Source: Saccoglossus kowalevskii
Lineage: Eukaryota > Hemichordata > Enteropneusta > Harrimaniidae
Assembly: GCF_000003605.2 (NCBI RefSeq)
Contig: NW_003137831.1
Coordinates: forward strand, 360,766 to 393,671
DNA: 32,906 nucleotides
Reading direction: 5' to 3'
This document shows, piece after piece, positions 1 through 12,500 of the stretch. Made by a program: the position numbers and the translations under genes. The notes under the pieces are model-generated. The model saw nothing but the letters and a program-made list of their open reading frames with translations, searched no databases and was not told the DNA's origin. Position 1 is the first letter of the stretch. Every line of letters begins with the position of its first letter.

Positions 1-196
1 TTTTTCTAAACATGTTTACATATGCATATGATGCAAGTAGATTTAATTTGTTTGCAAACCAATAATCGAATACACGTCATTGATATCTGATTATTAATAA
101 TTCGCGGTTAAACAGAAAAAAAAGACAGAACTTGAATGCGCATTCGTGTCAGTTACTTACAACACAATACACACATGCAATTTACAGAATAGCAGT
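1..196 (-). other. 3' UTR or downstream flank of the SOWAH-like gene
   Basis: This sequence follows the TGA stop on the minus strand. A variant poly(A) signal ATTAAA can be read on the minus strand at 43-48 (tttaat on the plus strand), about 150 bases past the stop. No canonical AATAAA was seen, so the transcript may continue beyond the window edge. No coding signal was recognised. Confidence 0.4.
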
Positions 197-459
197 TCAA
201 CTTGTAGACTCGCTACGGCCCTTCTTTGATTTACGAAATGAATCTCTACCAAATGATGATAAGCGAAAACTAAAAGCGCGAGAAAAGCTTGTACCGGTAT
301 GCAATTTGTCATCTTCAAAGCCGCCGGTATCAAGACTACTTTCTACTCCTATACTAGGGATGGAAGGGTCAAGCTTACGTTGGATGTAATTAGCGCAGTT
401 CTTCTTCATGTGCTGCTTTGGTTTTTTTCCGCTGTAATCTCGAGCATCAACGTTGGCCT
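197..459 (-). CDS. Terminal coding exon of a SOWAH-like ankyrin-repeat protein
   Basis: This last exon encodes residues 56-141 of the visible protein and ends in a TGA stop at 197-199. The acceptor is a good ...ttattttcag at the 460 side. Two leading bases (AG) complete a codon begun by the upstream exon, giving Lys. The start ANVDARDYSGKKPKQHMKK is the end of an ankyrin repeat plus the capping segment that I associate with the SOWAH (sosondowah) family. The tail is not ankyrin. It holds an acidic patch (GGFEDDKL) and then a Ser/Phe/Arg/Lys-rich stretch ending SFRKSKKGRSESTS, which could be phosphorylated or act as a basic targeting signal (inference). Ankyrin repeats bind protein partners, and no enzymatic activity is expected. 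Family placement rests on pattern recognition without a database search. The exon itself is well supported by splice site, phase and stop. Confidence 0.8.
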
Positions 460-1261
460 CTGAAAATAATGAACAACATACCACAAGCGTTAATGTTCAA
501 GTGACAAACAGCCAAGGTCTATAAGAACCAGTAAAAGTATTTGTGTGTATCCATAAGAAATATGCCAAAGTACATATACTGGTATTGTACTATAATTTAG
601 CTATAAGATGCGCACTCACACAGGTATGATGCCATCCCAGCCATCCTAGTTACTACTATTTTTGTGTCCATTTTTATTAGCCAATACAAATTATTATACA
701 TCTAAAACAATTTACCATTCATTCAAAAATACATCTGTACTCATTTGAAAGTTGATAAACACATACTATCTGATGGTGGTTAGCTGACCACTTTGCTTCA
801 GTGTATACCGCATAAACTTTAATTCTGCATGAGGCAAATTTTCATAAATTTTACAAATTGTATAGCGCTAAATATTGCATTTGAGTTATCAGTCACACTG
901 ACTTTTGTGAAATTTTGTAGTATCTTACAAGTACTGTAAAACACATTGAAATAGCTACATGCCATTTTAGCAAATTTGAATAAATACATAAATTAACAAA
1001 ATTTTAATTTAGTTAAAATGCCAATCTGATTGTAATATCAAGAATATACTATTTTCTAAATTAACGACATCTTGAATTAGCGACATCTTGAATTAGCGAA
1101 ATTACAGATTAGCTAAAATGACATGCTAGGTAAAAAGACGTGTTTTACAGTATTTCCCCCCAATTTCTAATGAGCTAACTCTTTTACGGATAGTTTAAAT
1201 TGATCAAAACAAGTTTATATTTAGTGCAAGATTGTGAAATATTAAAATGATCTGCACTTAC
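460..1261 (-). other. Last intron of the SOWAH-like gene
   Basis: This 802-bp intron runs from donor GTAAGT (1256-1261) to an acceptor ...ttattttcag at 460. It interrupts a codon in phase 1. It is AT-rich and carries the MITE at 932-1152. No other feature was recognised. Confidence 0.8.
932..1152. mobile_element. MITE-like element with 13-bp perfect terminal inverted repeats
   Basis: The left end TACTGTAAAACAC (932-944) is the exact reverse complement of the right end GTGTTTTACAGTA (1140-1152). If the outermost TA is a duplicated target, the inverted repeat is CTGTAAAACAC with TA target-site duplications, as in Tc1/mariner-type elements. The 221-bp body is AT-rich and has no reading frame, so it would be non-autonomous. 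Inside is a 16-bp tandem duplication (CGACATCTTGAATTAG at 1065-1080 and 1081-1096). Superfamily assignment is an inference from the TA target only. Confidence 0.75.
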
Positions 1262-1334
1262 TAAAATCTGATAAAAGCATTTGAATGGCAGCTTCATTTC
1301 CATACATCGATGCAATATGTAGCGGGGTATAACC
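1262..1334 (-). CDS. Internal ankyrin-repeat exon of the SOWAH-like gene
   Basis: This 73-bp exon has an acceptor ...tgttctgtttcag before GGTTATACC and a donor GTAAGT at 1256-1261. It translates to GYTPLHIASMYGNEAAIQML and then LSDF plus one base. GYTPLHIAS is a near-perfect ankyrin helix-1 motif (consensus G-TPLHLAA), and GNEAAIQMLL fills helix 2. Phase is 0 at the 5' side and 1 at the 3' side. The leftover A plus AG of the next exon makes Lys, so the reading runs SDF-K-ANVDARDYSG without a stop. The upstream exon ends in ...NVKS, giving VKS-GYTPLHIA, exactly where an ankyrin repeat should start. Both junctions therefore agree in frame and in domain register. Confidence 0.88.
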
Positions 1335-3355
1335 CTGAAACAGAACAGTGTCACCATTGTAAACTTTCTCTGGTAAAAATCATCTATCATTAGTGTTCTC
1401 AAGATGTAAACTGCAAAATGCCTCAATTTGTCTATCACTCGGCATCTGCTTAATGATTCAACAGATGCAATCATGTATATAATTCGTCATCAATAGCTAA
1501 GAACAATTTCAAACCAAGATTATCAGCTAAATTATTCATTTCTCTGTAATTTTTGTAGGATTAATGATGATCTAATACAATTTAAGAACTGTAACGTGGG
1601 AAAAGATAACAATGAGGCAGCCGAGTAATGTTATATAGTAATAATGTTCTTCTCCGTATTGCTATATGATAAGAGGATAAACCTCAGAAACTCTGGGAGA
1701 GAAGATGATATAAAATATAAATACATTTGTCACGATGCAGCAATTGTCAAAAATGTATTTTTATCAAAGTTGTGCAGTTTTTTTTTTTTCTGTCATTCTC
1801 CCCATAGAATTTGACTTCTTTCAGTTTAGTTCTTTTCAAAACATACCCATGACCCCAACCTCTAACTCAACTATTTCAATATAACACAATTTCAGTTAAC
1901 CACAGTGTTCATTGCAACATTTTTATGATAACAAATGAGGTCAGACATTTTTATATTCTCCGAAAAAGCAAATTATAATTTTGTGAGGTTCTATGACACA
2001 AAGTGTTGTTTAAAAGTATCTTACCATCAATCAATATAGTTGTATACAATAATACAATAATAAAACAAATGAAATATTTTATATCAAAGAAAAATAACCA
2101 GGCTTGTTGCTTATCACTTGTTGTACTAGCTTTGTAACTGTTTTATTTTTTTATTTCAGGTGTCGATGTAAACTTATTATCTTGTACTACATTATATGAA
2201 GTGAGAATCCTGAATTTTGAAAAATGAGAAAAAGTTGGAACAGCGCCCTCATCACCACAAATCACACTATCTATGACCAGTGAGGGCGCACTATGGACCA
2301 ATGCTTGTGGTGAACATGTTACAGATAAAAAGGAAATATGTTACTACTTACTCCATGCTGCATTCCAAAAATACAATAAAGCACATGAAATAGAAAAAAG
2401 AAAACACAATATTTAACATGATTTAAATATAAATAAGAATTATGTAATGTAAAAAGAATTTAATCTGTTATTTTCGTGAGAACAAAATTTTGTGTTAGTC
2501 ACTGTGACTTTTATAAAAATCTTTAATAGTCGACATAAAATTCAAATTTCAAACTGTCTGGTGCTGTTTACGCATGTATTTAGCATGAACATCCTACCAT
2601 TCTACTCTATGTGTGTACATCTGGTATCAAAAAAGTCATTTTGCTTCATTAAACAATATGGAAAAAATAACAAAAAAAAGCACAGTTCATAACTCTTTCT
2701 AATGACACTATGTTAATTTCAACAACTTGCCATAATTTCATTGATGGTTTTAAAACTTCAGAAATTTCTCATAAAGGAAAAAAGCTTTCTTATTTTAATA
2801 TTCTCCCCTATATTGTACTTTTTGTAACTCTTCGTAATTAATAAATTTAGTGCAAATCTGACACAACTAGTTGAAGAAATGAATTAGTTTTTAATAAATT
2901 ACTGTTAAAATTTACTGAACAAATTACAATACACCCAAAACAATAGCCATAGTCGGACTACAGAGGGCACAGGACTACTCTGCTTCTGGAACACTTTTTT
3001 TCCACCAAAGGCCAAGAGAGTTAGGTAGATTTGAAAAGTACAGCATGTGAAAGTACAGAGTTAGGTAACTAACAAAAGCACACCATACACAATTAGTTAG
3101 GCAGAAGTAATGTACTTGCTGTCAAACACAATGGCATGCCCATTTATTTATTTTTATGTTAAGGTCAGTTGACAAAACCTTCGAGAAGTTGTCGAGACAT
3201 TTGTAAGACAACTTGCAAGAAATAATACATGAAATAAAATTTAGTAGCTACATTGTAACAAACAATACAGCAAACATCAGTGGGGAAAAAAGAAGGGTAG
3301 CCATGGTGATGGTTTATACGCATGATACAATTCAGGTGAGCAGCCACACACTTAC
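1335..3355 (-). other. Second-last visible intron of the SOWAH-like gene
   Basis: This 2021-bp phase-0 intron runs from donor GTAAGT after ...NVKS to acceptor ...gtttcag at the 1335 side. It is AT-rich. It contains the hairpin at 2243-2289 and a weak plus-strand exon-like stretch at 2161-2201 (see findings). Motifs of the form agttaggta recur around 3020-3100. No recognisable coding sequence on the sense strand. Confidence 0.8.
2243..2289. repeat. Inverted repeat with GCGCCCTCA arms
   Basis: GCGCCCTCA (2243-2251) is exactly repeated in inverse as TGAGGGCGC (2281-2289) with a 29-base loop. The GC-rich arms stand out in AT-rich surroundings. GCGCCCTC-type motifs occur at the ends of several animal DNA transposons, so this may be a transposon remnant, but no target duplication was identified. 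Confidence 0.55.
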
Positions 3356-3445
3356 AGATTTCACATTTATATCCAAATCAGGTCGATCAGCAAATAACTT
3401 CAACATTTCTTTCTTTCCATGTTTGGCAGCCCAGTGTAAAGCGGT
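3356..3445 (-). CDS. First visible ankyrin-repeat exon of the SOWAH-like gene
   Basis: This is a 90-bp phase 0-0 exon. The acceptor has a long pyrimidine tract ending ...ttttattttgtag and the donor is GTAAGT. It encodes TALHWAAKHGKKEMLKLFAD and then RPDLDINVKS. TALHWAAKHG is a diagnostic ankyrin helix-1 sequence, and the His-Trp-Ala-Ala-Lys-His-Gly form is typical of the SOWAH family as I know it. The repeat lacks its beta-turn start (expected to end in G followed by Y or F), which must lie on a further upstream exon. I searched minus-strand donor motifs up to 32906 for an exon ending that way and did not find one, so the gene is 5'-incomplete here. Confidence 0.87.
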
Positions 3446-6400
3446 CTACAAAATAAAAAAAAAAGCGAAATAAAAAAGAACTCAGTTACCGTATGATAAA
3501 GAATGTTTATTAGTTTGGGAGTGGGTAGACAATGCATTGTAAAGGGTCTGACAAGGTGATTTATTTGCAACATTAACAACCATTATAAGTGTATTTATAA
3601 AGTTACTATATCACAATACAATATACATAAAGCACTAGACACCTATTATGCTTGGTACATGTTGCTGCCTGTTGTACAAGCATAAAACTAAATTATAGCC
3701 AACATTTTGAATAGTTCCTAAGTGTTGTACACGCATAAAGTTTAAATTATAGCCTCAGATCTGCGAGCTGTACAGCAAACAGACAATACTCAATTGCCGT
3801 TTTGAGTAGGCCCATCTCTTATTGTTCTGTAGGCTTCAAAACAAACTTGACCTTAAGGCCAAGAGTACGATTTTCAGCCGTAAATACTAACTGTTTTCTT
3901 ATAGCCAGTGATCTCATAAACTATCAGTGCGCTATCAAAAAGAACAGTGTCCCGGTGTGTTATTGTGCGGGTTTCCCATCAATAAAGAGTTGCATTATTT
4001 CATAGCGTACTTGCTCAACCAGATCTTCCTTATAACAATTCGTGTGATCAATAAGTAAATGTCTAGTAAACATGATGGCATTGCTGACGGATCTTAGCAA
4101 CGATGTTTAGTACTAAGCTATGAACAGTATATACGTTGTGGTCATGAATACCCAACCTAGCGGTCAGTAACAATTGCATTGTTTGGCAGGTGACCGGCAT
4201 TAAACAGTGGAAATATTGTCAACATGTTATTCATTTTTTTTTTCTTATTTTTTTTTTTTGAAGACGTACTTTTAAGTTGATGGTTAGAAGTTTAGTGAGC
4301 ATTCTTGTATTGACAAACGTACGTAGTATCAGATAGCAAATATTACGGATAGATTTGCACACGTTCGCTGTGATCATTCATACTTGTAAGCAACTAACAA
4401 ACAAACACACAGACAGACAGGCAGCAGTGTTCAACCCACAGCACATGCCATTTGTCAATAAGAGTTGTCTGCTAAAGCATAGAAAGAGGGGTGTACTTGC
4501 AGGTCAGTGAGGCAGGGGGAGAAGTGAAGGCAAGACTCATAACAAAAAAAATGTTGTAGTGTGGAAACCAATATATTTGTGGTTTCGGTTCCACATAAAA
4601 CATGACTGCCATGCTATTTTGATGATACTTTCAATAAATTGAAACTAATATAATTTACAACATGTATATACAATGTAAATTGTTTGCACTGGGGTAAAAT
4701 AAATAGGAACCAGAGGAAGACGTATAACTGCAAATATTGAGTGCACCAACTTATTCATTCAACAAAATTTGATAGTTTTGTCAAATTAAATATTGCAAAA
4801 AACCATTACAAATAAGTTGACTAAATTACTGAAACCAAAGAACCCAGCGAACACCTTTCACACCAAAGTCGGCAAAACAATCACAAAATGCAAGGTAACA
4901 CGAGTGGTTGTTTTACAGTGGGGGTAACAACAACGAACAATGTATTACATTTCAACCCAACCGCAGAAGAAGAACACAGAAACAAAAATCCAATGCAAAA
5001 CCTGCTTTACAAAAAGTAAAAAAAAAAAAAAATCAATCAAAAAAAATGTACAGTGTTTATAAATAAAAAGCAAATGGAGTCAGAACATGACAGGTTAGTT
5101 AAAAAAAATGTAACATGCAATGTGTACAACATGACGTTTTACAAAGAAAGCTTTCAAAAGCCTGACTAATATTAGATTGTTATATGTCAATTTCGTATGT
5201 TCTTGTCATTAGCAGAGTTTACATGAGACTAGTTAAACCTTATGCCTGTCCACATTAAGACTTAATTGTTTTCATAACCTTCTAACCCTACCTAATTAAC
5301 TTCATAAAAGTTGTCCAGCACAGACAGGTTGGACACAGACTGCTATTTCACTTCCATTTTTTTAATTAACAAAAATTTCAACTATTCATCTTCTTCATGT
5401 AAAGAGACAGTAATAATTTTATTTTTGGTTCACTGTTATAGCTGAGCCGTGGGAGAAAGGTGAAGGAAGAAATAAAGCAGTGTAGACACGCTGCTGGTTG
5501 CTATTGTTGTGTTCAATGACATTGATTAATCTTTACATCAATCTCTGCCATGTTGGCATGGTAACTGTTTACCGGCTATACTCACTCACAGCAATGATTT
5601 GCTCAGAGTACGGGGACGACGACGCAATGTTCAAGTCTGGGCCAAAAGGTGAAATAGAGCAGGAGGCAGAAAAAAAAACATGCGGTTACAATACTTTTTC
5701 CATAGCATCCATACAGGTGTGAAAATCCTCAGAGAAAAATAATATTTACTTGGATTAACAGATCAGTAAATAAATTTTAAAAGAACATAGATTAACAAGG
5801 GTTACACAGGTGGAAATATTTGCCAGGCTGGGAATCAAATTAATGAAAATCGACAAATTTAAAATGAGAAATATACTTAGAGCATGGTTAATGACTCTGA
5901 AGACACAAGGATCCATGACCTAGTATAAAAGTGTGTAGCAATTAAAGAAAGCCCAATCGGTGATTGATTCTGCCCAGATACACTATCACAAAACATGTGC
6001 TGTGCCTTGTATCGGGCGGTACAACCAAGATTTTAAGAAGATGGCGGATACGTGTGTCTAAGTGGTTAAACACGGTGATAACATGCACGTTACACCCTTA
6101 ACTACTTGCTCAAAAAGTTCAATAACTTGTTAGTAAATAAGGAGGTGACAAAAATACTGAGGTAGCGGACCCACGAACCCAACCCGAGCCCCATTGTAAT
6201 TGTTATCTTATCAGCACCTACCCCGACTGAACTTGTTTTTCTTAAGACACTTTGTACAACATGCCATGACCTACATAATTATTACCTGTCTCTATGGTCA
6301 TTTTTTTTTTTTAATAGTATTCAGAATTTTGGTTTCAAGCTGGAGCGAGTTTTATTCTCGAAAACATGCACATCGTACAAGCCACCCTTGTCAGTGTCAT

Positions 6401-9400
6401 CCGATAGAGTAAACAAATTTGAGTTTAATCGCATCAATGACAAATGTGTGGGAGGAGAGAACTCAACAGTTACTAAAACAATAACATCAGAGATTTGGAT
6501 AAGAACATCAAGTAGTCACTTTATTAAATTGTATTGATTATTTATCAATAAATCAGTCTCCACTGAGTCTGTCTGATGTCACGATGAGTTGCAGATTTGT
6601 ACGCCAATATACCCTTTTAATCACTGAATGCCACACGCACAATAATTCTTTTATTTCTTATTTAAACCCGATCAATTACTGTAAATTGAAGAATTAAAAT
6701 TGACCTTGTAAAAAGGACAAGGTTTTGTTCTGTTTACTACACAGTGCTTTAATAGAAAATAAAAATATTCTGTCAAATTTTTACTCTTCATTTTTAATAT
6801 TTATTAATTATTAATAACAGCTTTTAACTGCTTTTCAAAGCCTGAATTGAAATCTTTAATTTCTTAAAAAATAATTTACAGCCATTTTTTTTTCTATAGA
6901 AAATTAGCATCTGATTTTTAAATAGAAAACAGAAAAATAATTACACTACAATGTTGCTCTTAAATATTGGCACAAAAGTATGCATTATTCAACATATCTA
7001 AAATGGCACTTTATATCAATAAACTTAAAAATGCTTCACTTTGCAAAATCAACGAACAAATGAAAAAAAACATGAGTTGGCCTAACTGTTAACATCAGCA
7101 TGTAGAGTGTAGAGATACTGTTAAACAACTGAACACCTAGCCCCCAACAATCTCATTTGCATTAAACTACACGATCCTGATTACAGCAGTTGAGGCTCTA
7201 CAAACAAACTATATGTACCCTTTTTGTGAGTCTACAAGACAGCAAACACAACTCACCGTCAGCAAATGTCACTCATCTAGATAGGTAAACTATGTTTACA
7301 AAAGACATACTAGTATTACTGTGCTTTTTTGTAAAAACAACACATGTGACTTCTATAGTGAGAGGGCCCATCTACCTCCAAGTACTCTTAATACTTTCTG
7401 TTTGGAGAATGCGCTGACAAGCTTTTGGGCAACTAAATTACATTTCGCTGACTGTGTACACTCTGTACACTGAAGTAGTAAGCGTTAGGCGATAACAAGG
7501 CTTAGGTACACAGCTGACGTGTAACATAAGCACTGCATTCGGGGATCTCAGTAGAACGCGGCAATAATCCCACCCTAATTGCCTAAGCTATGAAATCATT
7601 TCATGTTATTAGCTTTTCGTTTGTAAATAGGGTTTAAAATAATGATATAGCAAATACGTGGCCATGAATTTACACACTGACAGGCCTACTCAAATGACTA
7701 ACCAACTGACGTACCAGTCCACTCTTCCGAATATACACGCCTGAGTAGAATAAAAAATAAGCCAGTCTGTGCAATTACACCAAGTGTTAAATAAAAAAAA
7801 GCGTGATTTTCAGCATGAACACAAACTATTTAATAATGAACTTCAGAGTCTGGCAACCAGCCAGTGTATTTAACCAACTTCCATCAAGTTATTCAGGCCT
7901 CAATTGTCCCCATATTACGGCCACCTGGGCCGAAATAGACTACTGAAAAAAGTTGCCATGGGCAACCAAGTTTGGTCAAAATGTAATGAGTCATCACGCT
8001 ACCTTGTGTGTAAGGGTATGATTAATGACTGACACCTGTCAATTTAGATGGCAAAGCAGATTATTACAAACTTTAAAACTTAGGACAAAGGTCACACTCG
8101 CCCATTAAGTCCTAATTGTTACCATGGCAACAGATGAATTTTGGGGTGCAGTATTTCCCAATTTTTTTCCAATTAATATTACACCAATTTAATTCTCTTC
8201 CAATTGAACTGTTGCTGCTTGAAAATATGTGTCAATTCGATATTCCAGATTCAAAGAAAACACAATTACAACAGAATACGTTTGAATCCAATAAAGCAAG
8301 GCTTCTTTTGCTTGGGCGGTTCAAACACACTTTCATTATACTTGTGGAATACGTGTGTTGTACCATGAAAAAAGCAGATGCCTGACCAATTTGCTGCTAC
8401 CTGGTATTCACCTGAATAGCAGCTATGTGAGTGAGTTTATTAATGTAAACAGACAGAGTGAAGAAGAAAAAGGCCCAAACAGACAAGTCCAATACATGAA
8501 ATGGTGTGACAGCCAATTTAAATATTGCATCTCACATTGGAGTAGTGCTTCGTCTCGTTTCATCGTGTGGCTCCACACTGGTAACAAAAAGTAATGCAAC
8601 AACTACAGACATTCTCTTAGGCACAGAAATGTGAAAAATATTGTAAACATCAACTGAGGACAGATAAACAAACTTAAAACATTTGCACAGGTGTTTGATC
8701 ACTGTCTTCGAATGAAGTATAATTCTACAGCATAGTGCCCTATATCCCAGTAAACTACATAGTGACCCCTATTTTACAGAGCGTACTGAATGCCTGCCAT
8801 ACTGACTGTCAGTCAAGATAGACCTATGTAACCAAAGACAGATTGTACAAATCTGATCAAAAAGAAGCATGCTATACAAACAAGTAAATATTTTAATATT
8901 TGACATGGTGCTGAACTTTAACCTGCTGGGGGCAACTTTTTTTTTTACTTTTACCCATAATACACTGCTCTAGAGTTAATTATGTTCATCAATCAGCTGG
9001 TCAGTGAACTGGAAAGTTTGCTCATCATTATTGTTTATGTTAATTAGCATAGAGATTCAATAAAAAAAAGACGCATTTTTTTCAATAACTCAATAACTCG
9101 GGTGTTTACCGCATGTTTTGGGTATGGGGACCCCCTCTCTCCCTCACGTAGTGAGCCACCCACCTAGAAAATCAGGATGACCGAGCTACCACCCATACTG
9201 ATCAGTTTTCAGTTTTTTTGCCTAACTAAGCACAGTAGGCACACAGTTAGGCAAATACAGTCTTCAAGACACTGTAATTTACTCAGTGTTCCCTTCTGTC
9301 TGTAAGTCTTAAATGATTTATAACCAACACAAAGGTTACTAAATATTAAATATTAATCTGCAACTAACAGCTGTAATGCATGTTTACACATCACAAATGA

Positions 9401-9585
9401 GGATGTAAGAAATTAAATATCTGCTAGATAATATGCTATTATGCTTGAGTAGTAGAATAAATTTGGTTGGGACTTCCTCTTAGCATTTTTTTAACCGCTG
9501 ATTAATATCACTTTTCAACTTCACCATGGAAATCTATGGAGCTTTCTTGCACTGAGGAAAGTGTGGTAAAACCAAAGGGCAAAAC
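3446..9585. other. Non-coding stretch 5' of the visible exons
   Basis: This is either the large intron upstream of the 3356-3445 exon or 5' flank. It is AT-rich with poly-A and poly-T runs (for example near 4236-4259, 5018-5032 and 6300-6312). Small direct repeats are noted separately. Open frames here are short and have no recognisable domain or codon-like composition. No exon, RNA gene or intact transposable element was recognised. Confidence 0.6.
3671..3754. repeat. Two-copy local duplication, period 53 bp
   Basis: GTTGTACAAGCATAAAACTA starting at 3671 recurs in diverged form starting at 3724 (GTTGTACACGCATAAAG...), and both copies run on into aaattatagcc. The period equals that of the minisatellite at 20902-22050, but the sequences are unrelated, so I treat this as coincidence. 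Confidence 0.6.
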
Positions 9586-12500
9586 ATGAATGGGCAATTT
9601 ACTTATCTCTGCACTAATTTTATACATTTGCAGTAAAAGAACACGAACATTTCTTTACATGTTGTGGTCGGAAATGAACATGATTTCGGCAAAAATATCT
9701 CAATATTTCGTTGTTCATTTTAATAAACCTGGATGTCGCATGGTGGAGAATACAAAAAAAAATACTCCCTGCATTTAATTTTATTTCGTTATTTATTTCT
9801 TTTATTTACATATTTAAATAAACAATTTGATTGGAATCATACAATTTGACTCGTGCGGCCTACACATCTCATCGACTCTCCATGAACAACAATCAAACAC
9901 TGCAAGCCGACAAAGTTATAAGTGTTGGGGATCTCACGTAGCTGTGTACACAGACAATCAAAATAAGTTAGAAGATGAAATACGGTATGCCTAAATTGGG
10001 AAGACAGTATCTTATCACCCCAAAACATATGTAGAATCCAGTAATGATTTATACTGGAACGGCCACTAAAATACAATAATATTTGGATAGTAATAAAACC
10101 TAACATCAAATAAGACTTGAAGTAAAACTGTCAGCTTACAGGCGACACTCAACACTCAATCTACCAATAGTAGCACTATAGATTACATGCTTATAATTTC
10201 ATACCCTGTGCTGTTTTAGTTAGGAAACAGTGAACTTGTGAACTATTGAGTTGTAATGAGCATTAAATCACAGAGGGGTCCTGTAGGATGTTTAATTACC
10301 TAGTTTGTCGGTGCATGCTGATCCCAGCATTCCCCTTAGCGGTTCTACCTCCTATAGTTTACCCTACAGTAGCAACGTGCCAGCAAACTTTACATACCAA
10401 CAAACCGGGGATCCGTAATTGAAAGAACACTTGTAAAGCAGCATAGTTGTCTCGTATTTCCATCATTAAGAGAAATGCCCAGCAGATAGGAGCTATCTTT
10501 TTCACCGTTCAATTGGATTAGGCTATGCCAATTACATTCGCTGCTTTCCATAATAAACTTCATACATTTCATACGAGCTAATCTTTATTATAGAGTCATA
10601 CAGAAACACAAGGACATGAGCACATACCACAGAAATACATTAGAAATTATTTATTAGCGCCACATGTTTTTATCTAGAGACAAGAAGGTTAAGATGTAAC
10701 GGTGTGTTTTACACTGTAACCATAGCCGGGTAGAACTGCTATAATGAGTTCACTTGTTGCCATTTATCACATGGTTTGTGTTAGATTAAGCAAGATTTAC
10801 ACTCCAGGAATCGCATTATTAGTACTATGGCTACCATCAGTTTGTGCGCAAGTTTAGATCAGGCGTTAAAAAATGAAAACACACCTTGCCAGTAGGGGTT
10901 CGAAAACAAAACAGACACAACACCTTGGGGTTGTTATCGCACGCTGCTGGAAAGGAAGGGGAGATGACCAAATGGTAAGAATCAGTGGCGGAGGCACGCT
11001 TTTATTGGCAAGACTAGGAAGTATCCATAAAGTGAGTTATGTTACATGTTAACATAAGTACGTCTCTCAGCTGTCAAAATATTGTGATACAACACCATTA
11101 CAACCAAACATGGCATGTAGCCTGTCTGGCCTTTTATTCCACTATTTTAGGAGGGGAGAGAAAAAGTCCAATTTTCAGAATCAGAGGGGTTAAAAGTGCT
11201 TATGTTTTTAGATGAAAAAAACAAAAATAAAAATTATTAAATAAAACTTGGACGGATACTGCCCCCTTCCTCATGGAGCGCAAATAAGACGACCATGTAC
11301 CAAGTTTATTTTATTATCAGAGGTAGTAATTTGTGGACATGTAAAGCTATTTAAATCTGTTTACCTAAATCTACAAAGACAGGAAAGCCCAGTCTAAGGT
11401 CATGGCCTTCAATGTTATCCCTACATTGCTAATAAACATCTTCAACTTGTACTTCAATGGTTAATACAACGTGACGCAGTGTTGCACGCCACTGGAACAC
11501 ATGACCCCCAAGTTTATAGTACAACTACTCACCAATGCATCAAACCACACAACAGCCACACCATAAAGAATTAGCATTCTGTGGCATTGTAACTTGTCCT
11601 TATCATTGTGCTAATTACAAATTTTATCACTACATTAACTTGAAATAAATTTAAAAAAAAAATTCAAGTTGAACAGTTTATGACCAACAAGTAGATATAC
11701 CTGATCCTAATGTATCACTAGAAGTTGGATTATCAAAGTAATGTGAAAAGTGATTACGCTACCAAACACTGACCCACCCACCCATCCAATCACCCACCTC
11801 ATCAAACTCAACAACTTTTAAAAACATTTGTTTAGCTGGTAAATCAGTAATTTTAACGAGAATTATTAAACTCATTGATATTACAAGCAAGTCAAGTTGC
11901 TCTTGTCTGTCATTCAGAAGACATCCATCATTTTTAATATTAAAGTATCACCAAGTGAGGCCCACATAAACAGACTGACCCACTTTCATCAGCAACTCAC
12001 AGCTGGATCTTCCGCCAATTTACACACGGATGTGGCAGTTAAGATTTCGCCAGTAGGGGCTATGACCAGTTCCGGACCTTCTCAGAGGACCATTAAAACT
12101 ATTCACAGGCAGTATTGTTCCTGTGTTCTTTTGTAACACAGACGTATAAAAACATAAAACTCGCAGACTAACACATAGTTGTAAAATGGTTGTCATAGTA
12201 AGAAAGACGACTTATAATTGTTCAATTGACAACAAAACACTATCATTAATAAAAGTAACTGCTAAACATGTTTTACTGGTTTCATCAAGAGAAGAAAGGG
12301 GGAAAATGGACACTGATTTATGATGCCATCAGTTTCTTTCTACTTATAATATAAAAAGAAAAAAAGTTTAAGATTCTTTCTTCGTAAACTTAATGTTAAT
12401 GGCCTTCATGTTTTGTTTTTTTACGACTTGATCTGTACTGCTATGCTGTCTAGAGGTTACCCATCTCCAATGACCCAACAAAATTTAATGAAGAACATTT

